Notes: generated from the sequence alone by a model not told the origin. 64,000 bases of DNA from Linnemannia elongata (GCA_036320915.1 JAXBDG010000016.1:186001-250000); one strand, 5' to 3'. Numbered from the stretch's first letter, positions 34,804 to 47,263 are shown. Program-made: numbers and translations.

Positions 34804-36967
34804 GGTTATCTCCTTTTCAAAGAGGAGGTGAGTTTCCACATCTTGCTCGTTTTTCTACTATCTACTTTCTTCACCGCGGAACTAGTATGGAAAGAAGTCG
34901 CTTTCTGTTGCTACTTCGCATTCTCTGCCGCGATAATAAACATATTGATGCACGTGTTGCTCAAGAATAGGCTGCCCTTTGTTTTCTTTGTCTCGTTTGT
35001 TTGGTTGGTTGGTTGGTTGGTTGGGGGTTTACTTCCGTATTTTATCCAAATAGGATATTTCGTGATCATTGTGAGAACAGTGCTCTTGCGCTTTTTTTCT
35101 AGTTGGGAGGTTCCTGAAGAAGTCAGTCTGTTTATTCCCTTCTCTGTCAATTGTCGATGTTATTTTTTTTGATGGTGAAGGCTATGTTTTTTTTTTTTTT
35201 TTTTTTTTTTTTTTGTTCTCAGAATAAGAGCAAGAAGGCTCGTTTCTTTCACGATGTTCTTTTTGACAAACAATACTTTCTTCTCACAAGATACGTCACC
35301 GGTAGAAGGCGAAAGAAACAAATACTAATATAGCAAAAGTACTTTTTTTGGTGTTCCAAAACGCTGAGAGGAATCCCATGCATGTACTATAGGTATACCA
35401 AACAAACACGAGAAAATGACCCGAAATAAAGGTGTCTTTTTTTGGGGGTGGGAGGGGAACTGCAATGGGCTCAGATGTACAAGTCGAACATTCGAAAACA
35501 TGCCGTTGGCTTCCATCCCTGTCCTAGACCGTCTGTTTGGACAAACCGGAGAGTTCTTTTGGCATAGTGCATTCTAAGTTGTTTATCCTTTTGTCCTAAT
35601 GTTTTCGACAAATACTCAATTCAAGAAGACAAAAAAGAGTACGTTACCAACCTAAAAAAGTGACAGTCGCCTGATATCGCAGTGCGCTTGTCCTTGTGCC
35701 ATGATATCGTCCCTTACATGTCATGATTTTTTACCCTATCCCTGGCCTGGCAGTGGCATGATTATTTTCTTGTTCCATGGAAATTATTATATTTCCTTAT
35801 TTTCCTGCATCCAAAGGACCAACTATCTCTCCCAGTAAAATCTACTCACACCCAAGACGAATTGGTCGCTAAGAAAATTGCAAATGATAAGCACACATTT
35901 ATTTTCTAAGCCTGACTACTTTTACTCGTAAGGGGAGGAGGCAGACAGCCAGAGAAAAGAAAAGACAAACCCGGGTGAAAAAAACATTTTCCAAAACTGA
36001 GGCGAGAAGGGTGTGAAAAAAATGGAGGGAGGGAAAGTAAGAAGGAGAAAGGGTGATCAAAGCGTGTATGTGTGAGAGAGAAACAAGACATAGACACAGG
36101 TAACCAATAGAGAGACGGACCAAGGTAGAGGGGACGCGTGTGATTTGACAAGTCGGTTCCTGAAATGTGAGACGGATAGGCGTGAGACTGATCAACCTCA
36201 GGCACCAAACGGATTCAATTCCGATGTGATGGGCACTATCACCATGGCATATTCGATGTCCAGAATGAACAAGATAAAAAGAAGACTTAAGGCATCTCAT
36301 GGACGGCAGATGAATGAACGGATGAATGAACGGTGCATTGAAGGAGGAGGGAGCTAAGGTAAGAGGTGTGTTTGTGTAACGGTTCTTGAGCTTCCAACAA
36401 GATCCAGTAAATTTCTGGGGTCACTAACGAGAATGTTCAGAACTGTTTTTTCTTAAGTGTGCTTGCGCTATTGTGGTCACGCACCCTTTGCATATTCATG
36501 CTGATTCGTCCTTTTCACAACAACGGTGCTGCTCCCTGCATTTCATAGTTCCTTTGCATGGTTAGGTCGCTCACTGGCCCGTTTACATTTTAGTTTTATC
36601 TTTGCGAAAAACAAAAACAACCAAGGAACAAAAGCCCACTTTTTCTACCACCTGCTCCATCGCCACCGCTTCAAGTTCATTACAGCCATCAGTTTGTTTC
36701 CAGGGCATCGTTGACGAGAGATTCTTTTTCCCTAGACGTTTTGTTATCTAGAGTCCCAATTGGCTTTCCAATATCCATTCAGAAGTGCCTTTATTTATGC
36801 CCTGGATTGTTATTCGCCTTTTGCTCGTCCAAGATCGAGAAAGATTGGGTCTCCAATTGTAATTCAACGTTGGCTAAAGTTGTTTGTGCTATTTTTTTCC
36901 AGAATGGCCAAGGGAAACTTTCCCATCAAAAGTTCCCATAATTATGGACATTGCTCGCTTCATGAAA
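34804..36967. other. Intergenic between OPT copies 2 and 3
   Basis: 2.2 kb with no supported gene. A long T run lies at 35187-35214 and a TTGG repeat at 35002-35025. The shared upstream element of copy 3 is at 36189-36228. Remaining open frames look like chance. Confidence 0.5.
36189..36228 (+). promoter_or_regulatory. Shared upstream element of the OPT array (copy 3)
   Basis: Starts TGATCAACCTCAGG, then CACCAAACGGATTC and AATTCCGATGTG. Contains CGG-N8-CCG (CGGATTCAATTCCG), a dyad suited to a dimeric zinc-cluster protein. Lies about 870 bp before the ATG. Closest match is the element of copy 1 at 25471-25506. Confidence 0.4.
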
Positions 36968-36975
36968 TATAAAAA
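36968..36975 (+). promoter_or_regulatory. TATA box of OPT copy 3
   Basis: TATAAAAA, 130 bp before the ATG at 37098. Confidence 0.7.
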
Positions 36976-37097
36976 GAGATCCACGCCTTGCTCCTTTTCC
37001 TCATTGTCCTCCGACTGCCCTTCCCTCCTCTCATCCGAACGACCGTCTCCTCTTCACCTCCTTCTTTCTTCCGCCCCCTCCCCCTACTTCCAACACC

Positions 37098-39456
37098 ATG
37101 ACCAGTCACAAGGAAGAATACCTTGCTGATAAACTTGAGGACGAAAAGGTCGACGCCGAGCGCGCATCCCTCACCCTCGAGGAAGAGGAGAACTCTCCCA
37201 TTCCCGAGGTCGCTGCCATCGTCTCCAACAAAGATGAACCCAACCTTCCCGTCATGACTTTCCGTTACTGGGTCATGGGTATCCTATTTGCCTGTCTGCT
37301 CTCTTTCTTCAACCAGTTCTTGTAAGCCTACCGTGCCTGTTCCCAGCAGAGTATTTTTCTTGAGCCAGGACCGTACGTTCAAAAACACACGCAAGACATT
37401 TTTCCACACAATTGATGCATCTATTTTATTACTTAGCTGGTTCCGTACCCACCCCATGACCCTCTCGACCTTGGTCATTCAGCTTATTTCCTACCCCTTC
37501 GGTCGCTTCATGGCTCGTGTCCTCCCTGAGGGTCCTCTCAACCCCGGCCCTTTCAACATCAAGGAGCACGTCCTAGTCGCCCTAACCGCCAACTGCGCCG
37601 GTGGAATTGCCTATGCTGTCGATATCACTGTTATCCAAAAGGTCTTCTATGAGCAAGATTTCGGCTTCCTTGCCAACTTCTTCCTCATTCTCACCACCCA
37701 GACCTTGGGTTTCGGTATGGCTGGTGTCCTCCGTCGTTACCTTGTCTACCCTGCTGCCATGATCTGGCCTGCCAATTTGGTCCAAGTGGCCATGTTCAAC
37801 ACCCTCCACAAGGAAGAGGAACTTCTCCCTGGTCAATGGTCTCGCTTCAAGTTCTTTTGCATTGCCACTCTCTGTATGTTCATCTACCAATGGATTCCTG
37901 GTTTCTTCTTCCCTGTCCTCTCATCCATCGCCTGGGTCTGCTGGATCGATCCCAAGAACCCTGTTCTTTCGCAAGTTGGCGGTGCCCAAGGTCTTGGTGT
38001 CGGTGCCATCTCCTTGAACTGGAACAACATCGTCTCATACTTGGGGTCTCCTTTAGTCGTCCCCTGGTGGGCTCAGGTCAACATTGCCTTGGGTTTCTTC
38101 CTCATCGCCTGGGTAATGGTTCCCATCGCCTATTATACCAACCTCTGGGATGCCCAGCGATTTCCCATCCTTACCGCTGAGCTCTTCAGGACGGATGGTG
38201 ATACCTACGATGTCGATAATGTTCTTCGAGATGGTACCTTGTACAAGGAGGGCTATGCCAACGAGGGACCTCTCCGCATCGCCACTTTCTTTGCCCTTAC
38301 CTACGGTATTGGTTTTGCTGGCCTATCTTCCATGATCACCCACACCTGGTTGTACCATCGCCACAAGCTGGTTGCTCAATGGAAGCAGTCTCGCACCCAG
38401 TCTGAAGATATCCATCATAAGTTGATGCAGGCCTACCCTGAGGTCCCCGACTGGTGGTACGCTGCCTTGTTCGTTGGAATGACCGCCATCTCCGTCTTCA
38501 CCTGCGAGTACTACGGCTACATGCCCTGGTGGGCTGTCTTCTTGGCTATCCTTCTGGCCGTCATCTTCGCCCTTCCTGTCGGTCTCATCCAAGCCTTGAC
38601 CAACCAGCAACCCGGCCTTAATATCATTACGGAGTATGTCATCGGTTATATCTTGCCCGGAGAGCCCATTCCAAACGTCACCTTCAAGACCCTCGGTTAC
38701 ATCTCCATGACTCAGGCTATGCTTTTCACCTCGGATCTAAAGCTCGGCCATTATATGAAAGTTCCCCCTCGTGCCATGTTCTGGGCCCAGCTCATGGGCA
38801 CCACCATTGCCGGTCTCATAAACCTGATCACCGCCAACTGGCTATTGAACACCCAGCCCGACATCTGCACCAAGAGGAGCAAGGAATTCAAATGCCACTT
38901 CGCCAACACCTTCTACTCAGCCTCTGTCATTTGGGGAGTCATCGCCCCAAACCTCATGTTTGGTCCCACCTCCATCTACAACGCCATCAACTACTTCTTC
39001 CTCATCGGTTTCGTCCTCCCCATCCCATTCTATTTCATCAAGAGAGCATACCCCAATTCCTGGTTGGACTTTGTCCACATCCCCGTCTTGTTGGCCGCTA
39101 CCGGTATGATGCCACCGGCAAAAGCCTACCACTACACCAACTGGCTCGCCCTTGGATTCGCCTTCCAGTTCTTTGCTCGTCGTTACCACTCAGAGTGGCA
39201 CTTGCGATTCACCTACGTCTTGTCCGCTGCCTTTGATTCCGGCGTAGCCTTCATGGGTCTACTCTCGTTCTTCGTTTTCGGTATTCGTGGTGTGAGCTTC
39301 CCTGCATGGTGGGGTAACCCAGACCAGGACATCTGTCGGTTGGACTCGTACCCCCTGATGCAACCCAAGGGCGGACTGCCTGATCCTTGGGGCGCCTCCA
39401 TTCAAGACAAGTATGTCTTCTCCAAGCCTTATGTCCCTCCCGCCCCGCACGAGTAG
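37098..39456 (+). CDS. Oligopeptide transporter (OPT family), array copy 3
   Basis: Exons 37098-37321 and 37437-39456, 747 aa, the shortest copy. The N-terminus is shortened (YLADKLEDEKVDAERASLTL). NPGPFNIKEH and KVPPR are present. It is the most diverged in the variable loop (AELFRTDGDTYDVDNVLRDG, two residues shorter than copy 1) and at the C-terminus, which lacks the PNPEAEDAPQY stretch and reads GASIQDKYVFSKPYVPPAPHE. These changes could mean a different peptide preference; that is inference. The coding frame is intact and no catalytic-type residue is missing. Expected proton-coupled peptide importer in the plasma membrane. Confidence 0.95.
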
Positions 39457-40352
39457 ATTAAGAGTACAATTTGTTATCAGTATCCTCAGCCGCCTTTGTG
39501 GTCCTTCTTATAATAAGCAGTTTATTTTTTTGGCGTTATTTTTGTTGCTTGTTGCATTGGATTTTATTTTTCGCTCCTCTGTTTGTTCCGAATCGCGCCT
39601 TGCGCGGGATATATGAATTCTTCTATACTGAACGTCCTTCGCTCATACGCCCTTGCATTCACTTGTGGGAAAGCAGAATAGAAGAGACACAGCCCATATT
39701 GTTGATATGTGTCGATTAGGGCAATGAACGAGAGAAAAGCGGCAAAGTACATCGGATAGAAGTCGTGGATGTTCAATCTTGGATCTAATGAGATCCAAGT
39801 TTGAACAAGCGACAAAAAAATACCTTGATAGATATCACAGAGAGTTTGTGAAAGAGTATTGGTGTCCACAAGACCCTCGGATTGGACGGAGGGTGCATCC
39901 GACTATTTTTTTTCTTTATTTGACTGAGTTTGCATATATGTGTAACATCATCTGCCATTGCTTGCGTTCGATTCGTCAATATTATTTCCTACCTCGGATG
40001 GCTGTTCCATGCTCTACGGGTCATGGACCCGAAATTTTGCTCTTTTTGGCGTTGGAGATTATTTTCTGTATTACCGTGCGGTATACAACAGCAGTTGTTC
40101 TTTCCCTTGATTATTGTAGTACTCGGATATGATACCCGACAGCCTGTACTTTTTCTTTTTACCTTTTGCTTACTACAGGTCTCTCATAATTGCAAGAAGT
40201 CGAAAATGCCGAATTCAAAGCCCTCTAGTCAGGCGTTGTTATGTTTTACACCTTCAATCGTTGTATGAAAGAGAGAAAGAGAGAAAGCGAGTGGGTACCG
40301 TGTCTTTCACGCACCGGAAGCAAAACAGAGGAATGTATTATGTTCATTTTCC
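39457..40352. other. Intergenic between OPT copies 3 and 4
   Basis: Holds the 36-bp hairpin at 39771-39806 and sequence related to the region upstream of copy 5. The minus-strand frame at 39564-39869 has a counterpart at 43318-43719, but I see no proof that either is translated. Confidence 0.5.
39771..39806. other. Hairpin: 16-bp arms with a 4-base loop
   Basis: GTTCAATCTTGGATCT, loop AATG, then AGATCCAAGTTTGAAC. Fifteen of sixteen pairs match. It sits where the shared upstream element should be for copy 4, and may be that element turned into a dyad. Confidence 0.75.
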
Positions 40353-40359
40353 TATAAAT
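40353..40359 (+). promoter_or_regulatory. TATA box of OPT copy 4
   Basis: TATAAAT, 188 bp before the ATG at 40541. Slightly weaker and more distant than in the other copies. Confidence 0.55.
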
Positions 40360-40499
40360 GACATCCTTCTTCCTACTTCTGTTTTCTCCTCGTCCACAGT
40401 TGTCCTTCGTTCCTCTCATACAACAAGACCTTTCTCCTTCTCCTCTTCTCTCTCCCTCTCCCTTCTAATCTTTATATCTTCCGTCCCCCACCTCTATCA

Positions 40500-40538
40500 C
40501 CTCCACCTCTATCACCTTCACCTCTATCACCTTCACCA
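40500..40538 (+). repeat. Short tandem repeat in the leader of OPT copy 4
   Basis: CTCCACCTCTATCA and CTTCACCTCTATCA variants, a unit of about 15 bp, repeat just before the ATG at 40541. Confidence 0.7.
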
Positions 40539-40540
40539 AC

Positions 40541-42921
40541 ATGACTGACCACAAGCAAGAGTATCTTGCTGAAAAAGACTTCATCGACGAAAAGGTCGAT
40601 GCTGAGCGCGCATCCATCGTCCTCGAGGAGGAGGAGAACTCACCTATCCCCGAGGTCGCTGCCATCGTCTCCAACAAGGATGAACCCAACCTCCCAGTCA
40701 TGACATTCCGTTTCTGGGTCATGGCCGTCCTTTTCTCCTGTCTCCTTTCCTTCTTCAACCAGTTCTTGTAAGTTCAAAATTTCTCGTATCCAAAATCTCG
40801 TCATAAACACTATGCTAACAAAGAACAAAATAAACCAAGCTGGATACCGGTTCTAAGCATTCATATCATTACTTTCTACCATTGATTTATAGTTGGTTCC
40901 GCACCAACCCCATGACCCTCTCAACCTTGGTCATTCAGCTGATCTCTTATCCCTTCGGAAAGTTCATGGCCCGTGTCCTCCCCGCTGGTCCCCTCAACCC
41001 TGGCCCCTTCAACATCAAGGAACACGTTTTGATCGCCTTGACCGCCAACTGCGCTGGTGGTACTGCCTACGCTGTCGACATCACTGTCATCCAAAAGGTC
41101 TTCTATGGCCAGGATCACGGCTTCCTCGCCAACTGGCTTCTTATTCTTACCACTCAGACCTTGGGTTTCGGTATGGCTGGTGTCCTCCGTCGCTACCTCG
41201 TTTACCCTGCCGCTATGATCTGGCCCGCCAACTTGGTCCAGGTCGCCATGTTCAACACTCTTCACAAGGAGGAAGACCTCCTCCCCGGCCAATGGTCTCG
41301 CTTCAAGTTCTTCTGCGTTGCCACTGTTGTAATGTTTTTCTACCAGTGGATCCCTGGTTTCATCTTCCCCGTCCTCTCCTCTATTGTTTGGGTTTGCTGG
41401 ATCGATCCCAAGAACCCTGTTCTCTCGCAGATTGGAGGTCGCAAAGGAATGGGTCTCGGTGCCATCTCTCTCGACTGGAACGAAATCGTCGGATACTTGG
41501 GATCTCCCTTGGTTGTTCCATGGTGGGCTCAAGTCAACATTGCCTTGGGTTTCTTCCTTCTCGCCTGGGTCCTGGTCCCTATTGCTTATTACACCAACCT
41601 TTGGGATGCCCAGAGATTCCCAATGTACGGTAGTGCTCTCTTCAAGAGCAACGGTGATCCTTACCCCGTTCTCAGCGTTCTTAACAAGGAGACCTTGACC
41701 TTGTCCCACACTGGTTATGAAGCAGCTGGACCTCTCCGTATCGCCACCTTCTTCTCTCTTACCTATGGTGTCGGTTTCGCCTGTCTTACCGCGATGATCA
41801 CCCATACCTGGTTGTATCATCGTCACAAGCTCGTCGCCCAGTGGAAGCAGTCTCGCACCCAGTCTGAGGATATTCATCACAAGCTCATGCAGGCCTACCC
41901 TGAGGTCCCCGACTGGTGGTACGCTGCCTTGTTCGTTGGAATGACCGCTGTTGGCATCTTCACCTGTCAGTACTACGGATACATGCCCTGGTGGGCCGTT
42001 CTTTTGGCCATCCTTCTGGCTGTCGTCTTTTCTCTCCCCGTCGGTCTCATCCAAGCCTTGACTAACCAACAACCTGGCCTCAACATCATTACGGAGTATA
42101 CCATCGGTTACATCTTGCCCGGCGATCCCATTGCCAACGTCACCTTCAAGACCCTCGGTTACATCACCATGGCTCAGGCTATGACCTTCACCTCGGATCT
42201 CAAACTCGGCCACTACATGAAAGTTCCCCCTCGTGCCATGTTCTGGGCTCAGCTTCTCGGTACCGTTATCGCCGGAACTATCAACCTGGTCACTGCCAAC
42301 TGGCTCTTGAACTCCCAGAAGGACATTTGCACCAAGAACGAGGTCTTCGGATGTCCAAACGCCAACACCTTCTACTCTGCCTCTGTCATCTGGGGAGTCA
42401 TTGCTCCCAACCTGATGTTCGGTCCTACTTCGATGTACAACGCCATCAACTACTTCTTCCTCATCGGTCTCGTCCTTCCCATCCCCTTCTACTTCCTCAA
42501 GAAGGCCTACCCCAACACTATGTTGGACTATGTCCACGTCCCTGTCATGTTGTCTGCAACCGGTATGATGCCCCCCGCATACCCCTTCCACTATGCCAAC
42601 TGGCTGACCCTCGGTTTTGCCTTCCAGTTCTTTGCTCGCCGCTACCGGTCTGAATGGCACTTGCGTTTTACCTATGTCATGTCTGCTGCCTTCGACTCTG
42701 GCGTCGCCTTTATGGGTCTCCTATCGTTCTTCATTTTCAGTCTCAACAACATCGAGATGCCTCACTGGTGGGGTAATCCCGAACGGCCGATTTGCCGCCT
42801 GGATAAATACCCATTGATGCAACCCGCGAGTGGCCTTGTTGACCCTTGGGCGATTGATCCCAAAGCCGATGACGCCCCCATGTACCAGTTCTCTAAGCCT
42901 TACGTCCCCCCCAATCCCTGA
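40541..42921 (+). CDS. Oligopeptide transporter (OPT family), array copy 4
   Basis: Exons 40541-40767 and 40893-42921, 751 aa. NPGPFNIKEH and KVPPR are present. It is the sister of copy 5: both have QDHGFLANWLL, FPMYG/FPMFG before the variable loop (SALFKSNGDPYPVLSVLNKE here), GDPIANVTFKTLGYI, AYP in place of AQAY after GMMPP, and a C-terminus ending PMYQFSKPYVP. Their upstream regions are also alignable, so they arose by duplication of gene plus promoter. The acceptor gives TT/T rather than TT/C for the split Phe codon, still Phe. AATAAA at 43002-43007. Expected plasma-membrane peptide importer. Confidence 0.95.
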
Positions 42922-44047
42922 GTGGCCTTCTTTTCCACTGAAGGGAGGATATGATACTCAGAACTCTTTTTTCTTAGACAGCATTAATATGAATCGTTGT
43001 GAATAAAAAACACATCCTTTGATTTTCATTTTTTTTTTCACTGTTGAAATTGCTTGTGACTTCCGAATTGTCCGTGTCCACAATCGAAAGATAACCACAG
43101 GGTTAGAGGAAGTGTTGTTTGTCAATGGTATCCAGATCAATTAATGGTCTGATTTAGTCGTGTTGACTCTGGCGGGTGCAACGACGCCTTCAAGAAAGAA
43201 CGAAGCATCACTTTTGATCTGTTTGAGCGAACGCTGATACTACTGTAATAACTATGGCGTGGGATGTGAATGACGAGTATAAGACTTCAGGGAAATGGAT
43301 TGAGATCGACAATGGGATTAAGCACGGATCACCTTCGGGGTATAGCATAGAAACATGATGTACCATAGATATATTGGTGCATCTATAATAAACATCCTTT
43401 CATCACATGCACTTGCATTCATTTGTACGAAAGCGGCACGGAAGAGGATCGGAGCATATAATCTATGTCTGTTGATCAGTGTGACGAACGTGAGAAAAGT
43501 GGCAAGGTGCATTCGGGTTGAGGGCCGTGAAGGGTCCATCCCGACACCAATGGGCTTCCTTCCATCCATCTCAGGAGAGATTCTACATGCGCGTCGTCTT
43601 ACCAGGAACAGGCACCAAAAGCAAAATACCTCAGCAAAGATCGTAACGCATGTTTGTGGAACAACATCCTTGTCGACCGACAACAACACACAAGGCCCTC
43701 GGAAGGCACCAAGGATCATCCGACCATTCCTTTCTTTATTTTTCTGTGTCCGTGTAGGTATTTAACATCATCCGCCATTGATATCATGATTCGTTGCTAT
43801 GCTCGTACACATTGCGGATGGTGCATCCTTTTCTACGGGCCATAGACCCGAATGTCGCCTCGTTTGGGTGTTACCAAATCTTTTTACCTTATAAAATACT
43901 ACAGCCCACGGGATCTTTGTCCTTGATTTTTGTTAGACTCGGATTCGGTACCGAGATTCCTCATTATTCTTATTTTTTGGTCTTCCTCGCTGGCAACTTA
44001 TCCTCCCATATTCGCTTGTTCCAAGAGAGAGAAAGAAAAGGCAGAGT

Positions 44048-44091
<44 letters not shown>

Positions 44092-44156
44092 GGCGCTGCG
44101 TCTTCCATGCACAGCAACCAAGACGAGCAAGTCTTTCCTTCTGTGTTCATTTTTTC
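42922..44156. other. Intergenic between OPT copies 4 and 5
   Basis: Homologous to the region upstream of copy 4 over several hundred bases, for example TGCATTCATTTGT at 43411 and the GGCAAGGTGCAT region at 43500, and again at 43770-43950. Carries the shared element (43543-43563) and a GA microsatellite (44053-44089). No gene supported. Confidence 0.5.
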
Positions 44157-44164
44157 TATAAAAG
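44157..44164 (+). promoter_or_regulatory. TATA box of OPT copy 5
   Basis: TATAAAAG, 173 bp before the ATG at 44330. Confidence 0.7.
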
Positions 44165-44329
44165 CCGTTCTATCCCTACTTTCTTTTTGTCCCTCGTCCA
44201 CAGTTGTCCTTCCATCCTCCTCATACAATAAGAACCTTTCTCCCTTTCTCTTCACTCCCTTCACCCTCCCGCAAATACATTCCGTCTCCTTCCCTATTGC
44301 CACGTCCCAGCAATTCCATCACCATCACC

Positions 44330-46688
44330 ATGACCGACCACAAGCAAGAGTACCTTGCTGAAAAAGACTTCATTGACGAGAAAGTTGATGCTGAGCGATC
44401 CTCCATCGCTCTCGAGGAGGAGGAGAACTCTCCCATTCCTGAGGTCGCCGCCATTGTCTCCAACAAGGATGAACCCAATCTGCCCGTTATGACCTTCCGT
44501 TTCTGGGTCATGGCTATTTTCTTCTCCTGCCTCCTTTCCTTTTTCAACCAGTTCTTGTAAGTCCAGTAACTTTTCTGTATATGCAACCCTTTAGAAATTC
44601 ACAAATGATCCAACAGAGATCTTATTCACCTTTCATTCCCTTGAATGTTTGCTTCATAGCTGGTTCCGCACCCACCCCTTGTCTCTCAACTCCTTGGTCA
44701 TTCAACTGGTCTCCTACCCCCTCGGAAAGTTCATGGCCCGTGTCCTCCCCGTTGGTCCTCTCAATCCCGGTCCCTTCAACATCAAGGAGCACGTCCTCGT
44801 CGCCTTATCCGCCAACTGTGCCGCTTCTCTCGCCTATGCCGTCGATATCACCGTCATCCAAAAGGTCTTCTACGGCCAGGACCACGGCTTCCTTGCCAAC
44901 TGGCTTCTTGTTCTCACCACTCAGACCTTGGGTTTCGGTATGGCTGGTGTTCTCCGTCGCTACCTCGTTTACCCTGCCGCTATGATCTGGCCCGCCAACT
45001 TGGTCCAGGTTGCCCTGTTCAACACTCTTCACAAGGACGAGGATCTCCAGCCCGGCCAATGGTCCCGCTACAAGTTCTTCTGCGTAGCCACTCTCTGCAT
45101 GTTCTTGTACCAGTGGATCCCTGGCGTCATCTTCCCCGTTCTCACTTACTTTGCTTGGGTTTGCTGGATTGACCCCAAGAACCCTATTCTCTCACATATT
45201 GGAGGTCCCCAAGGTATGGGTATCGGCGTCATCTCTCTCGACTGGAACGAAATCGTCTCGTACTTGGGATCTCCCTTGGTCGTCCCATGGTGGGCTCAGG
45301 TCAACATTGCTCTGGGCTTCTTCCTCATCGCCTGGGTCATGGTCCCCATCGCCTATTACACCAACCTCTGGGATGCCCAGCGATTCCCAATGTTCGGTAG
45401 TGGCCTCTTCAAAAGAAATGGCGATCCCTACCCCGTTCTCAGCGTTCTGAATAAGGAGAACTTGTCCTTGTCCCAGACTGGTTATGATGCCGCTGGACCC
45501 CTCCGTATCACCACTTTCTTTGTTCTCACCTACGGTATCGGTTTCGCCGGTCTCACCGCGATGATCACGCACACCTGGTTGTACCATCGCCACAAGTTGG
45601 TTGCTCAATGGAAACAATCTCGCACCCAGTCTGAGGATATCCACCATAAGTTGATGCAGGCCTACCCTGAGGTTCCAGATTGGTGGTACGCTGCCTTGTT
45701 CGTTGGCATGACCGCAGTCGGTATCTTCACCTGCCAATTTTATGGGTACATGCCTTGGTGGGCCGTCTTCTTAGCCATCCTCATCGCCGTTGTCTTTGCT
45801 CTCCCTGTCGGTCTCATCCAAGCCTTGACTAACCAGCAGCCCGGTCTCAACATCATTACGGAGTATGTCATCGGTTATATCTTGCCTGGCGATCCCATCG
45901 CCAACGTCACCTTCAAGACCCTCGGTTACATCTCCATGGCCCAGGCTATGACCTTCACTTCGGATCTTAAGCTCGGTCACTACATGAAGGTCCCTCCCAA
46001 GGCCATGTTCTGGGCTCAGCTTCTCGGTACCGTTATCGCCGGAACCATCAACTTGGCCACCGCCAACTGGCTCATGAACACTCAGCCCGGCATTTGCACC
46101 ACAAACAAGGATTTCGGTTGCCCTCACGCCAACACCTTCTACTCTGCCTCTGTCATCTGGGGAGTCATTGCTCCCAACCTGATGTTCGGTCCTACTTCGA
46201 TGTACAACGCCATCAACTACTTCTTCCTCATCGGCTTCCTCCTCCCCCTCCCCTTCTACTTCCTCAAGAAGGCGTACCCCAACACTTGGTTGGACTATGT
46301 CCACGTCCCTGTCATGTTGTCCGCGACCAGTATGATGCCCCCCGCATACCCCCACCACTACACCAACTGGTTGGCTCTCGGTTTCATCTTCCAGTTCTTT
46401 GCTCGCCGCTACCGCTCCGAGTGGCATTTGCGCTACACGTACGTCTTGTCTGCCGCCTTCGATTCCGGTGTCGCCTTCTTTTCTATCGTCTCCTTCGTCA
46501 TCTTGACTTCGAACAACCTCAAGATGCCTACTTGGTGGGGTAATCCAGAACATCATATCTGCCGCCTGGATGGCTACCCTTTGATGCAGCCTGAGAGCGG
46601 CAAGCCTGATCCTTGGGCGATTGATCCCGAAGCTGATGACGCCCCCATGTACCAGTTCTCTAAGCCTTACGTCCCCTTCAAGCCCTAA
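44330..46688 (+). CDS. Oligopeptide transporter (OPT family), array copy 5
   Basis: Exons 44330-44556 and 44660-46688, 751 aa. The start is the ATG in ATCACCATGACC; an in-frame upstream ATG at 44204 lies at the TATA-proximal leader and is not used in the other copies. NPGPFNIKEH is present; the second motif is KVPPK, as in copy 2. The early membrane segment reads LSANCAASLAY where the others have LTANCAGG(T/I)AY, a change in a conserved glycine pair. The end of the last helices is also divergent (FFSIVSFVILTSNNLKMP). Sister of copy 4, but with a 153-base tract (45540-45692) identical to copy 2. Variable loop: SGLFKRNGDPYPVLSVLNKE. AATAAA at 46791-46796. Confidence 0.95.
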
Positions 46689-47263
46689 GCTGTCTTTTGT
46701 TTGATGGGAGGGTACCAAACCAAAACTCGTTTTTTAGTCTGCAATAATAAGAGTCGAGTCTCCTGGTTTTTTTTTGTTTCCTCCTTTGCTAATAAAATAA
46801 TTGATCGGTCAATATGATACTTTCATCGTAAAAATTGCTTTTCTGCTTTCAAATTCTTCAAGTCCTTGTCTGCGATCCTATGGTCCTTGGGGCACAGCAC
46901 ATATGAGGAATGGGGACGAGAAGAACGTTATTTACTCTAGTTTCATTCAGTGATACTCATTACCATAATAGTCTTGTCTGACTCGTTGACTTCACTCGTG
47001 GTCTGATGGCACAGTGACACCCTCGACACGGGCGAAGCATTGGCTTGGTCAGTTTGATCACATAGCGATGGTTTAGGCTGCCGTCATGTGCGTTGTCTTA
47101 CTCGGACAAGATCGTCGGTCAGGTAAGGTTTTTTTTTTTGTTTGTAAGAAATTTGCAAAAAGTACAAAGGTTACATCTAAACTGGGAAAAAACAGTTAAC
47201 AGAGAAAAACAGGAAAGACCAAGCAAAATAAATACAGAGAGATAAGAAAATAAAATACAGGTT

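Noticed and set aside
40921..42660. Long open frame of 579 codons on the minus strand of OPT copy 4, with similar ones opposite the other copies
   Set aside because: It is the complement of a strongly codon-biased gene: Gly/Asp/Glu/Val-rich, no family resemblance, and present wherever the OPT coding bias is present.
44204..44329. Upstream in-frame start for OPT copy 5
   Set aside because: The extension has no counterpart in the other five copies and lies in the pyrimidine-rich leader 47 bp after the TATA box.
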